From G965229615 sp965229615 (GTDB lineage Bacteria > Pseudomonadota > Alphaproteobacteria > Rickettsiales > Midichloriaceae): a stretch of 64,000 bases of DNA. Positions 25,147 through 32,473 of this stretch are shown in pieces (positions within the stretch are counted from its first letter, which is position 1; the number at the start of each line of letters is the position of its first letter). The stretch spans positions 1,013,403-1,077,402 of the forward strand of contig OZ245890.1 in NCBI GenBank assembly GCA_965229615.1. The letters are read 5' to 3'. The notes under the pieces are model-generated. The model was not told where the DNA came from. It ran no database searches and saw only the letters and a list, made by a program, of their open reading frames with translations. A program made the position numbers and the translations under genes.

Positions 25147-25889
25147 TAGCAATAATCAAGTAGATCGATTTTTGAGAGTTGTCTTTTTTCATTCTCATGA
25201 AACGTCTTGATGATCTCACCATTCTTCATAGCAATCAATTTATTGCCATATTTTATAGCATCATCTAAACTATGCGTTGTCATAACACAGGTGATGTGTT
25301 TTTTTTCTACCTGGGCAGCTGTTATTTTCATAACATCACTAGCTGTTTTAGGATCAAGAGCACTCGTGTGCTCGTCAAGCATCAATATATCACGTTGGAA
25401 AAACATGTTGAGTGCAAGTAGAAACACCTGTTTCTCACCTCCTGATAGCATACATACTTTTGTATGTAATAAACCAGGTATCTTAGGATTAAGTTGTTTA
25501 AGCAACGCTATGAAACCATCGCGAGTGCAATTTCTTTTATCATCATATGTTTCAGCAAATGCGCTCATATATATTGCAAAATTTTGCATCAATGAGAAAT
25601 CAGCAAACAGGCTATCATTCACATTCTGTGTGATTGTAGCAATATGTTGAGCAAGAGTTTTTTGAGTAGTCTTTTTTACCTCTAAACTTCCAATAATCTT
25701 AATATTACCTGTATATGATCTAATCGTACCGTTTATCGTTTTTAATAAAGATGTTTTACCAGATCCATTTGTACCTAATATTATCAGGAAATCCTGTGGG
25801 TATATATCATAAGATATATTGTGTATCAGATATTTTTTTTCATGGCTCACTCTCACAGAGAGATTTCTCATGCTAACAATTGGTGTCAT
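25143..25889 (-). CDS. ABC transporter ATP-binding protein (COG1101/PhnK-like)
   Basis: 248 residues. Walker A 'GTNGSGKTSLL' (about 39-49), signature 'CMLSGGEKQVFLLALNMF' and Walker B 'ILMLDEHTSALDP', then the switch His in 'VMTTHSLDDAI'. The 'DEHTSALDPKTA' form is typical of the uncharacterised transport ATPases that pair with TrpX-like binding proteins (COG2984) and COG4120 permeases. Neither partner is next to it here. It powers uptake or export at the inner membrane; substrate unknown. Confidence 0.8.
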   Translation of the reverse strand: MTPIVSMRNLSVRVSHEKKYLIHNISYDIYPQDFLIILGTNGSGKTSLLKTINGTIRSYTGNIKIIGSLEVKKTTQKTLAQHIATITQNVNDSLFADFSLMQNFAIYMSAFAETYDDKRNCTRDGFIALLKQLNPKIPGLLHTKVCMLSGGEKQVFLLALNMFFQRDILMLDEHTSALDPKTASDVMKITAAQVEKKHITCVMTTHSLDDAIKYGNKLIAMKNGEIIKTFHENEKRQLSKIDLLDYCY

Positions 25890-25934
25890 TATTCCACACT
25901 GTTTATGAAGGGAAGCTGACTGAAAGTCACTTGG

Positions 25935-26006
25935 AGGCCGAGGTCAGAATCGAACTGACGCATGGAGGATTTGCAATCCGCTGCATTACCACTTTGCTAC
26001 TCGGCC
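25935..26006 (-). tRNA. tRNA-Cys(GCA)
   Basis: 72 nt; acceptor GGCCGAG/CTCGGCC, anticodon loop TTGCAAA (anticodon GCA), T-loop AGTTCGATTC, encoded CCA at 25934-25932. cysS lies 0.5 kb away on the other strand. Confidence 0.95.
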
Positions 26007-26028
26007 TGATTACTATGCAGCAATAACA

Positions 26029-26217
26029 CTACGTTACTGGTTTTGGTCTTCTTTTGCGACGTATTGCCTCAGTTTTCTTACGCAATTTCATCTCTGACGG
26101 TTTCTCATGCGCTCTCTTATTCTTCAGTACTTTGAAAACACCTTCAATTTGCAATTGCTTTTTTAGAGCGCGCATTGCAGCTTCAGAATTATTGAATTTT
26201 ACTACTACCTGTACCAA
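26029..26217 (-). CDS. rpsU: 30S ribosomal protein bS21
   Basis: 62 residues, very basic, with the bS21 pattern 'AMRALKKQLQIEGVFKVLK' and 'AHEKPSEMKLRKKTEAIRRK'. The start is a TTG at 26217: alignment of 'VQVVVKFN' with the usual start 'MVQVLVRDN' and a GAGG ribosome-binding site 6 nt upstream both support it. bS21 lies near the mRNA channel of the small subunit and helps initiation. It lies 22 bp upstream of tRNA-Cys on the same strand. Confidence 0.95.
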   Translation of the reverse strand: MVQVVVKFNNSEAAMRALKKQLQIEGVFKVLKNKRAHEKPSEMKLRKKTEAIRRKRRPKPVT

Positions 26218-26521
26218 ATTTTCCTCTTGTCAAATAAATTATTGAATCACCTTCGACCTAATTATATAAACTAGCTGTTTCAATAGTGCAAGGAAAAAGT
26301 GCAGATCATAACATATCGAATTATAAGATGGCTTTATCAAACCTTTCAAGACTTATTAAAAATGCAGTATAATTCAACTTTATACCAAGACTTTAAGATG
26401 TTATATGTTATATTTTGTATACTTATTGTCAATAGTTCTATCACAAAATGTGCATTCATGATGGAATGTGATTCAGTGATGGTTAAAAATGATAATTCAC
26501 CATTATTAGTAAGTATAGTAA
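26218..26521. other. Non-coding interval between rpsU and cysS
   Basis: 304 bp, very AT-rich, between divergent genes, so it must hold both promoters. A plus-strand frame starting with a hydrophobic stretch ('MLYVIFCILIVNSS') runs into the cysS start and overlaps it; it has no ribosome-binding site that I can see and is not called as a gene. No repeat or RNA gene is evident. Confidence 0.4.
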
Positions 26522-27955
26522 ATGCAACTACAGTTTTATAATACACTCACAAGGAAAAAGGAGGTTTTTATACCAATTAGCAATGATCATATAAAAATGT
26601 ATGTCTGTGGTCCTACAGTATATGATAGACCACATATAGGTAACGTTAGATCTGCAGTGTTTTACGATATTTTATATAGGTTCTTACAGTTTCTTTATCC
26701 AAAGGTAACATATGTTAGAAACATTACAGATATAGATGATAAGATCATCAATGCATCGATTAGTACTAGTATTCCAGTACCACAACTTACAGCACAGATG
26801 ATTCAGTATTATAACGATGATGTTTCATCAGTTGGTTGTTTGTGTCCAACGTTTGCACCACGTGTTACACATCATTTGAATGATATATTTGATATCATTT
26901 TACGATTGATTGAATCAGGTCATGCATATATCACCAAAAAACATGTTTTATTTAATGTAGAAAGTTATAATGAATATGGGCGTTTATCAGGACGTTCGGT
27001 TGATGAAATGGTTGCTGGTGCCAGGGTTGAAGTGGCGCCATTCAAAAAGCATCCAGCAGATTTTGTACTATGGAAACCTGTATCTGATAATGAATATGAA
27101 TACGGTTTTGACAGTCCATGGGGAAGGGGAAGACCTGGATGGCATATAGAATGTTCTGCAATGAGTTCACACTACCTAGGATGTGATTTTGATATACATG
27201 GTGGGGGAGTTGATCTTGTGTTTCCACATCATGAAAATGAGGTTGCTCAATCCGTTTGTGCACATCAAAATAGCAAGTTTGTGAAATACTGGATACACAA
27301 TGGTTTTCTTACAGTAAATGGTGAAAAGATGAGTAAAAGTTTGAATAATTTTATTATATTACGTGATCTCCTGAATGATGGAGTTTCTGGTCTTGCTATG
27401 AGATATTTCTATATGATGTCACATTATCATAAACCAATAGACTTTAATAATAATGCAATATATGCTGCAGATAAAGCATTGCGAAAGTTTGGTAAAGTTG
27501 TTATGTTATTAGTTACACTATATGATAATGATATATATCAATGTGATGCAGCTATATCTAAAATGTTACAAAATGATGAAAGGGAGCGGATTAATGAAGC
27601 TGTCAATATGTTGTGTGATAATATAAATACTCCTAAATTGCTAATGTATCTGCAATCTATAGCTAATGATGTTATTATACAGCAATCATATAATAGTCAA
27701 GCTTCTGTCAAAACATTGGAAAATTTTGCAATGATATGTATGTTGATTGGCTTTTCACCAAGTGTTTTGTATGAATATGTAAAAAAGCATGATACAATAA
27801 TTGATGACGGAATAGTAGAAATGGCTAATGCTAGGGAGGAAGCGAAGATCATCAAAGATTGGCAAAAAGCTGATGAAATACGCAATCAAATCATCGCTAA
27901 AGGATATCAGATAAGAGATGAAAGGAATGGTGGTTTCAAAATAATAAAATTGTAG
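26522..27955 (+). CDS. cysS: Cysteinyl-tRNA synthetase
   Basis: 477 residues, normal length. The HIGH motif appears as 'YDRPHIGN' after the zinc cysteine in 'MYVCGPTVYD', other zinc ligands are in 'WHIECSAMSSHYLG' and 'IHGGGVDLVFPHHENE', and KMSKS is 'EKMSKSLNNF'. The C-terminal helical DALR-type anticodon domain ends 'RDERNGGFKIIKL'. It charges tRNA-Cys with cysteine. The preceding 300 bp hold no gene. Confidence 0.95.
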   Translation: MQLQFYNTLTRKKEVFIPISNDHIKMYVCGPTVYDRPHIGNVRSAVFYDILYRFLQFLYPKVTYVRNITDIDDKIINASISTSIPVPQLTAQMIQYYNDDVSSVGCLCPTFAPRVTHHLNDIFDIILRLIESGHAYITKKHVLFNVESYNEYGRLSGRSVDEMVAGARVEVAPFKKHPADFVLWKPVSDNEYEYGFDSPWGRGRPGWHIECSAMSSHYLGCDFDIHGGGVDLVFPHHENEVAQSVCAHQNSKFVKYWIHNGFLTVNGEKMSKSLNNFIILRDLLNDGVSGLAMRYFYMMSHYHKPIDFNNNAIYAADKALRKFGKVVMLLVTLYDNDIYQCDAAISKMLQNDERERINEAVNMLCDNINTPKLLMYLQSIANDVIIQQSYNSQASVKTLENFAMICMLIGFSPSVLYEYVKKHDTIIDDGIVEMANAREEAKIIKDWQKADEIRNQIIAKGYQIRDERNGGFKIIKL

Positions 27956-27961
27956 ATCAAT

Positions 27962-28630
27962 ATGAAAGATAAAACGCAGAACTTTGCTATGCTTGTTTCT
28001 GGTTGTGGGCATTTGGATGGTGCAGAGGTAAGTGAAACAGTTTTTGCAATGTTAGCAATGGATAGGCATAATATTACATTTGAGGCCTTTGCTATAAATG
28101 CAAATCAATCTGAGGTTTATAACCATAGCTCTAATACAAAAAGCGAAACTGAGAATCGTAATATGCTTGTAGAAGCAGCTAGAATCACACGAAAGATTAA
28201 TGATATAAAAACACTGCAAGTAGATAAATATGATGCATTGGTAATGCCAGGCGGATTGGGTGTTGCAAAAAACTTCTCAAATCTTGGTTTTGTTGGTGAG
28301 AATTTCGATGTGATACCTGAAATTAGAGAGGTAATTTTTGCATTCGCAAAAGCGCGAAAACCAATTGGTGCAATATGCATTGCCCCAGCAATAGTGGCAA
28401 GAGTTATCAACAATTCAAAAGTGACGTTGGGTGAACATAACCCATTATTGGCAAATATTGGTGCAAGTGAGATTATATGTGATGCAAGTGATATTGCCGT
28501 AGATACAGAGAATATGATTGTTTCTACACCAGCATTCATGTTATGTGGTAAAGCAAAGCTACATGAGATTGCAGATGGGGTGGAGAAACTCATACGTTGT
28601 ATACAAGAAATGTGTGTCATATCAACATAA
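27962..28630 (+). CDS. elbB: ElbB-type DJ-1/PfpI family protein (glyoxalase-like)
   Basis: 222 residues. It matches ElbB (sigma cross-reacting protein 27A): 'VSGCGHLDGAEVSETVF', 'NMLVEAARITR', 'YDALVMPGGLGVAKN' and the nucleophile elbow 'GAICIAPAIVARV' with the conserved cysteine, then 'IVSTPAFMLC'. E. coli ElbB has weak glyoxalase III activity; the physiological role is uncertain. It starts 6 bp after cysS and is probably co-transcribed with it. Confidence 0.85.
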   Translation: MKDKTQNFAMLVSGCGHLDGAEVSETVFAMLAMDRHNITFEAFAINANQSEVYNHSSNTKSETENRNMLVEAARITRKINDIKTLQVDKYDALVMPGGLGVAKNFSNLGFVGENFDVIPEIREVIFAFAKARKPIGAICIAPAIVARVINNSKVTLGEHNPLLANIGASEIICDASDIAVDTENMIVSTPAFMLCGKAKLHEIADGVEKLIRCIQEMCVIST

Positions 28631-28678
28631 ACTATTTATATTAGAAGCTAAAAAGGCAATAGATAATCACACTTAATA

Positions 28679-29467
28679 ATGAGAAAAATATGCATTTTGA
28701 TCTGTATAGTCCTGCTATCAGGTTGCAAGTTGATGAGAGGAAAGAGTGCTACAAATCAGATTGATGGCCAAACAACACTCAATACGCAATATGTTGGTCA
28801 CAGCGGTTCTTCCGATACTAATTCGCAGCAGCGTGGTACTGTGATGTTAGACTCACTGCCAAATGAGTGCTATATAACACCTTCTGTATATAGTGATGTG
28901 AAAATTCCACAGATGTATCGTAGCAATAATTTAAGAAGAAGAGTTGGATATGCGACCTACGCTTCAGGACAATTCATAAGGATATTTGGCACTGTAACAG
29001 ATGGTAATTGCGCTCCCGTCAGTGCAGCAACAATACAAATATGGCACACCGATGCAAATGGTAAGTACAAGAATTCTTCTACAGCAGATTCGTACTTAAA
29101 TGACAACAGATTATATTCAAAGCAGCCTGATAGATTCGAAACCCATTATTCTAAAACTAAAAGTGATGAAAATTTCACTGGCTCAGGCACTGCAACAACT
29201 GATAATCTAGGTAGATTCACTTTCTTTACTGTAATGCCTGGTAGTGTTGACAAAAAGCAGCCTGCTATTATGTTCAGAGTATTGCATAAAAACTTTACGA
29301 CTCTTGATACAATGATGTATTTTCCTAATAATAACAAACAACCTAACGATCCTGACAAGCTATTAACTGCTAAGTATCTGGGAGTATTAAATGATTCTGG
29401 CAAAGATGACATTGCATATGCATTCAATATCACACTTGATGGCGAAAATAAATATTTGAAATATTAA
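28679..29467 (+). CDS. Lipoprotein with degenerate intradiol-dioxygenase fold
   Basis: 262 residues. The signal ends in a lipobox, 'LLSGC' (Cys16), so it is a predicted lipoprotein. After a 60-residue linker comes an intradiol ring-cleavage dioxygenase-like domain: 'GQFIRIFGTVTDGNCAPVSA' and 'IQIWHTDANGKY', 'NFTGSGTATTDNLGRFTFFT', 'VMPGSVDKKQPAIMF'. In active protocatechuate dioxygenases, iron is held by two Tyr and two His, the second Tyr in P-G-P-Y and the His pair in R-P-x-H-I-H. Here those read P-G-S-V and Q-P-A-I-M-F, so one Tyr and both His are absent. It is probably not an iron dioxygenase; a binding or structural role at the cell surface is more likely. Rickettsiales genomes do carry such genes, usually labelled protocatechuate dioxygenase. 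Confidence 0.75.
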   Translation: MRKICILICIVLLSGCKLMRGKSATNQIDGQTTLNTQYVGHSGSSDTNSQQRGTVMLDSLPNECYITPSVYSDVKIPQMYRSNNLRRRVGYATYASGQFIRIFGTVTDGNCAPVSAATIQIWHTDANGKYKNSSTADSYLNDNRLYSKQPDRFETHYSKTKSDENFTGSGTATTDNLGRFTFFTVMPGSVDKKQPAIMFRVLHKNFTTLDTMMYFPNNNKQPNDPDKLLTAKYLGVLNDSGKDDIAYAFNITLDGENKYLKY

Positions 29468-29634
29468 AACTCAAATATTATTTGTTAGTGTTATAGTTTT
29501 ACTAATATTTTTGCAAATGCACTGAAGTTAATATCTAAATGTTCTTGAATGCAGTCTGAAATCATGTAATCATCTGAGGGATAAGAGTCAATACAAAACA
29601 TGCCCTAATGCAACAAACGAATGTTGGTAGCTCT

Positions 29635-29922
29635 ATGAACATAGCGTTCATGCTTGTGCTTTTGATTATGATGGTAGCATATAATGTTAAAGAAGCAAAT
29701 GCCAAACCACTCATGTTGTTTGGTGATGTCGCTGTGATGGCATCCGCCACCATAACACCTCTGCGTGCTGTAAGTGACCAAAGCATACAAGACTTTTTGA
29801 ATAAATTCATTAGTAAGAGTGTTGAGGCTGTACTGATGTTGGTTGATTTTCTTACAACAATGGTAAGGGATGCTTTCAAAGATGGTAATATCAAACGACT
29901 GCCAGCAACACCAGGAGAATGA
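29635..29922 (+). CDS. Small exported protein of unknown function
   Basis: 95 residues from the ATG at 29635; an ATG at 29608 would add nine. The N-terminus is a signal peptide or anchor ('MNIAFMLVLLIMMVAYNV', with a possible cleavage after 'KEANA'). The mature part has 'LMLFGDVAVMASATITPLRA', an amphipathic helix 'SIQDFLNKFISKSVEAVLML' and a polar end 'GNIKRLPATPGE'. I recognise no family. It stands alone between the dioxygenase-like lipoprotein and the redoxin, all on the same strand. Confidence 0.5.
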   Translation: MNIAFMLVLLIMMVAYNVKEANAKPLMLFGDVAVMASATITPLRAVSDQSIQDFLNKFISKSVEAVLMLVDFLTTMVRDAFKDGNIKRLPATPGE

Positions 29923-29989
29923 ATCTTAGGTATTAAAAATATGTAATGAAAATAGTAGGTGAAAAGGATTTAAATATTAATTGTGGAAT

Positions 29990-30544
29990 ATGGTACTACT
30001 TAAAACCCCATCACTAGACAGAGAATTCATCGCACAAGACTTCAAATTGTTGTCAGTAGATGGAAAATATTATTCACTAAATGATGTTAGAAGAAAAAAT
30101 GGCTTGGTGGTTGCATTTATATGCAATCACTGTCCATATGTTAAAGCCATAGCGCATAAGATTGCGAAGGAAGCAAGTGAGTTGGCTGCAATCGATGTTG
30201 GATTTATTGGTATCAATCCAAATGATACAGAAACATATCCAGAGGATTCATATGAAAACATGGTTATTTTTGCAGAACAACATTGTTTTGGTTTTCCCTA
30301 TGTGATAGATATAACACAGAAAGTTGCTGCACAATACGATGCTATCTGCACACCTGACCTCTTTGGCTTTGATAGTAATCTAAGGCTCCGATATCGTGGA
30401 CGACTTGATTCTGCTGGCAAACAGGATATTTCTGATGCTAAGCGAGAGTTATTTGCAGCAATGCAAGCAATAGCATTAGATGGTGTGTTCAACGATGAGC
30501 AACATCCAAGCATTGGCTGTTCGATCAAATGGCGAGATAATTAA
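29990..30544 (+). CDS. Thioredoxin-fold AhpC/TSA-like protein
   Basis: 184 residues from the ATG at 29990; a TTG at 29981 has a better-spaced AAGGA and may be the true start. The redoxin fold shows 'GLVVAFICNHCPYVKAIAHK', where C-N-H-C is the active-site pair characteristic of the PRXL (thioredoxin family) group with sequence F-x-C-N-H-C-P-Y-V. 'FPYVIDITQKVAAQYDAICT' and 'PDLFGFD' follow. Likely a cytoplasmic peroxiredoxin-like or disulfide oxidoreductase; no signal peptide. It is 14 bp upstream of the next gene. Confidence 0.8.
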   Translation: MVLLKTPSLDREFIAQDFKLLSVDGKYYSLNDVRRKNGLVVAFICNHCPYVKAIAHKIAKEASELAAIDVGFIGINPNDTETYPEDSYENMVIFAEQHCFGFPYVIDITQKVAAQYDAICTPDLFGFDSNLRLRYRGRLDSAGKQDISDAKRELFAAMQAIALDGVFNDEQHPSIGCSIKWRDN

Positions 30545-30558
30545 TTAAGAATTGAATT

Positions 30559-31155
30559 ATGAGTGATTTATATCAGATAAATGATATCCTACAACAGAAG
30601 ACTAAAACATCCGATGACTCTGATGAGAAGAGGAGTGGTGATGCACTGCATGGCGTCACACAACAGCAGTACAAATCTGATGTTAGTCATGCGGTGTTAA
30701 TAGGCCTGTTTGTCAAGGCGATAGATAAAGTTCTTATCAAAATAAGAGAATCATTAAAATTACTCAAGCGATTAAAATCACCAATTGCAATGCCTGAAGC
30801 AAGAGATGCAAATGATACAAGAGTTTTAGCAGAATTTGTGACAAATTTGGAGTTTGTGGATACTATCATAGTAGAATTCAATAAAGCAATATCGGTAGTT
30901 GATCGTGATACACCCACAGATGTGATAAAGTTCTTTGAAACACTACATAAGGCATTTGCACATGCATCAATTAAAAATAACTTATTTATCATTACAAAAA
31001 AAACACACTATGGAGAAGAGATGATTCAAACGTTTGAACAATTAATGCAACTGTTCAAAACAATGCAACAAACAATTGAACAAGAACAATCATCTGCAGT
31101 GAATATTTGTAGCAACATCAAAAACAATGATGTTAACACTGAAATAGTTACATAA
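30559..31155 (+). CDS. Hypothetical helical protein
   Basis: 198 residues, polar N-terminal 45 residues, then long amphipathic helices ('AVLIGLFVKAIDKVLIKIRE', 'VDTIIVEFNKAISVV', 'MIQTFEQLMQLFKTMQQTIE'), compatible with a coiled-coil bundle. No signal peptide, cysteine motif or catalytic pattern. I do not recognise it. It lies 14 bp downstream of the thioredoxin-fold gene and is probably in its transcript. Confidence 0.55.
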   Translation: MSDLYQINDILQQKTKTSDDSDEKRSGDALHGVTQQQYKSDVSHAVLIGLFVKAIDKVLIKIRESLKLLKRLKSPIAMPEARDANDTRVLAEFVTNLEFVDTIIVEFNKAISVVDRDTPTDVIKFFETLHKAFAHASIKNNLFIITKKTHYGEEMIQTFEQLMQLFKTMQQTIEQEQSSAVNICSNIKNNDVNTEIVT

Positions 31156-31249
31156 AATAACGAAGTAAATCCATATATAAATCTATTTGCATTATATATG
31201 ATGTGATTGTAGCATAAGACATAAACTGTACTTATAAAGGTGGAAAATT

Positions 31250-32368
31250 ATGTTGCTTGATTTTTTTGATATTATATATAGTGCTTTGCTAACACTAGCA
31301 TCGTTCATGTTGATAGTTTCCATTATGGTGTTTATACATGAGTGGGGACATTTTTATGCAGCAAGGCTATGTGGTGTGCGTGTTGAGACATTCGCAATAG
31401 GTTTTGGAAAAAAAATATGGGGTGTTATAGATAAAAAAGGTACTGAGTGGCGAGTTAACATATTACCAATGGGTGGATATGTGAGAATGTTTGGTGATGC
31501 TGGTGCATCAAGTGCTCCTGACATTGAGAGATTAGCAGAGATGAGTGATAATGATAAATCTATATCGTTTCATCACAAAAAACTATGGCAAAGAGCATTT
31601 ATAATATTTGCTGGTCCATTTATGAATTATGTATTGGCATTTGTTGTGATGGTATTTTTGGTTTTCAAATATGGCAACACTATTATTACAACAGAAGTCA
31701 TATCTGTAGAAAAAGGCAGTCCTGCAGAAATGGCTGGTATTGTACCTGGTGATACTGTTATATCGGTGAATAAACAAATCAGTGACAATATGATGGATGT
31801 TAGGGATGCAATCAGTGCTGCAAAGGAAAATGGTGAGATTATGGTTGTGTTGAAGCATGGTGATAAGGAAAGATCACTAACTCTGAAACCTGTTGACACA
31901 ACACTACCTGATGGCACTGTTGTCAGAAGGATAGGTATTATCGGTGGTGTGATCAAAACAACCCCTGTGAGCATGTTTGATGTATTGCCCATTGCTGCAG
32001 AAAGGATATACTCAATGAATAATAATATGATGAAAGGGGTTTATGGACTCTTCACAGGGCAAGTAAATGTTAACAAGATAGGGGGGCCTGTAAAAATAGC
32101 ACAGCTTAGCAAGATGTCCGCCGAACATGGTCTACAATCATTTCTATCACTGCTCACATTTTTGTCACTAAACTTGGGTCTCTTTAACCTGTTGCCATTG
32201 CCAGGATTAGATGGTGGGCACTTGATGTATTACATAGTACATGCGATCAGAGGAAAACCAATATCATATGAAATGCAATCACTTGGCATAAAGATTGGAG
32301 TTATATTCTTGATTTTATTTGCCGTATTTGTTACATGGAATGATATTGTAAGTATTTTGAGAAGATAA
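31250..32368 (+). CDS. rseP: Site-2 intramembrane metalloprotease RseP
   Basis: 372 residues. The zinc motif HEWGH is at 30-34 in the first membrane helix; the third ligand Asp is in 'LPLPGLDGGHLMYY' near 315-328. Between them is a PDZ domain ('SVEKGSPAEMAGIVPGDTV', about 158-176). It cleaves membrane-spanning anti-sigma factors or signal peptides inside the membrane. It is directly upstream of bamA, the usual order in proteobacteria. Confidence 0.93.
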   Translation: MLLDFFDIIYSALLTLASFMLIVSIMVFIHEWGHFYAARLCGVRVETFAIGFGKKIWGVIDKKGTEWRVNILPMGGYVRMFGDAGASSAPDIERLAEMSDNDKSISFHHKKLWQRAFIIFAGPFMNYVLAFVVMVFLVFKYGNTIITTEVISVEKGSPAEMAGIVPGDTVISVNKQISDNMMDVRDAISAAKENGEIMVVLKHGDKERSLTLKPVDTTLPDGTVVRRIGIIGGVIKTTPVSMFDVLPIAAERIYSMNNNMMKGVYGLFTGQVNVNKIGGPVKIAQLSKMSAEHGLQSFLSLLTFLSLNLGLFNLLPLPGLDGGHLMYYIVHAIRGKPISYEMQSLGIKIGVIFLILFAVFVTWNDIVSILRR

Positions 32369-32373
32369 TGACT

Positions 32374-32404
32374 CATATCAGGTAATGATTATTGACCTGA
32401 TGTG
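32374..32404 (+). terminator. Hairpin downstream of rseP
   Basis: CATATCAGGT - 11-base loop - ACCTGATGTG: ten pairs including one G-U, 5 bp after the rseP stop. No T-run follows, so it may only attenuate transcription into bamA or protect the rseP mRNA end. Confidence 0.4.
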
Positions 32405-32473
32405 AAATATTATATGTTATTACACTTAACATTCTAACTGGACGCTCATTAAATCCATTTTAGGTATCATTCC

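Noticed and set aside
26299..26541. Small plus-strand frame with a signal-like hydrophobic start before cysS
   Set aside because: It overlaps the cysS start, has a doubtful start codon and no ribosome-binding site; AT-rich DNA gives such frames by chance.
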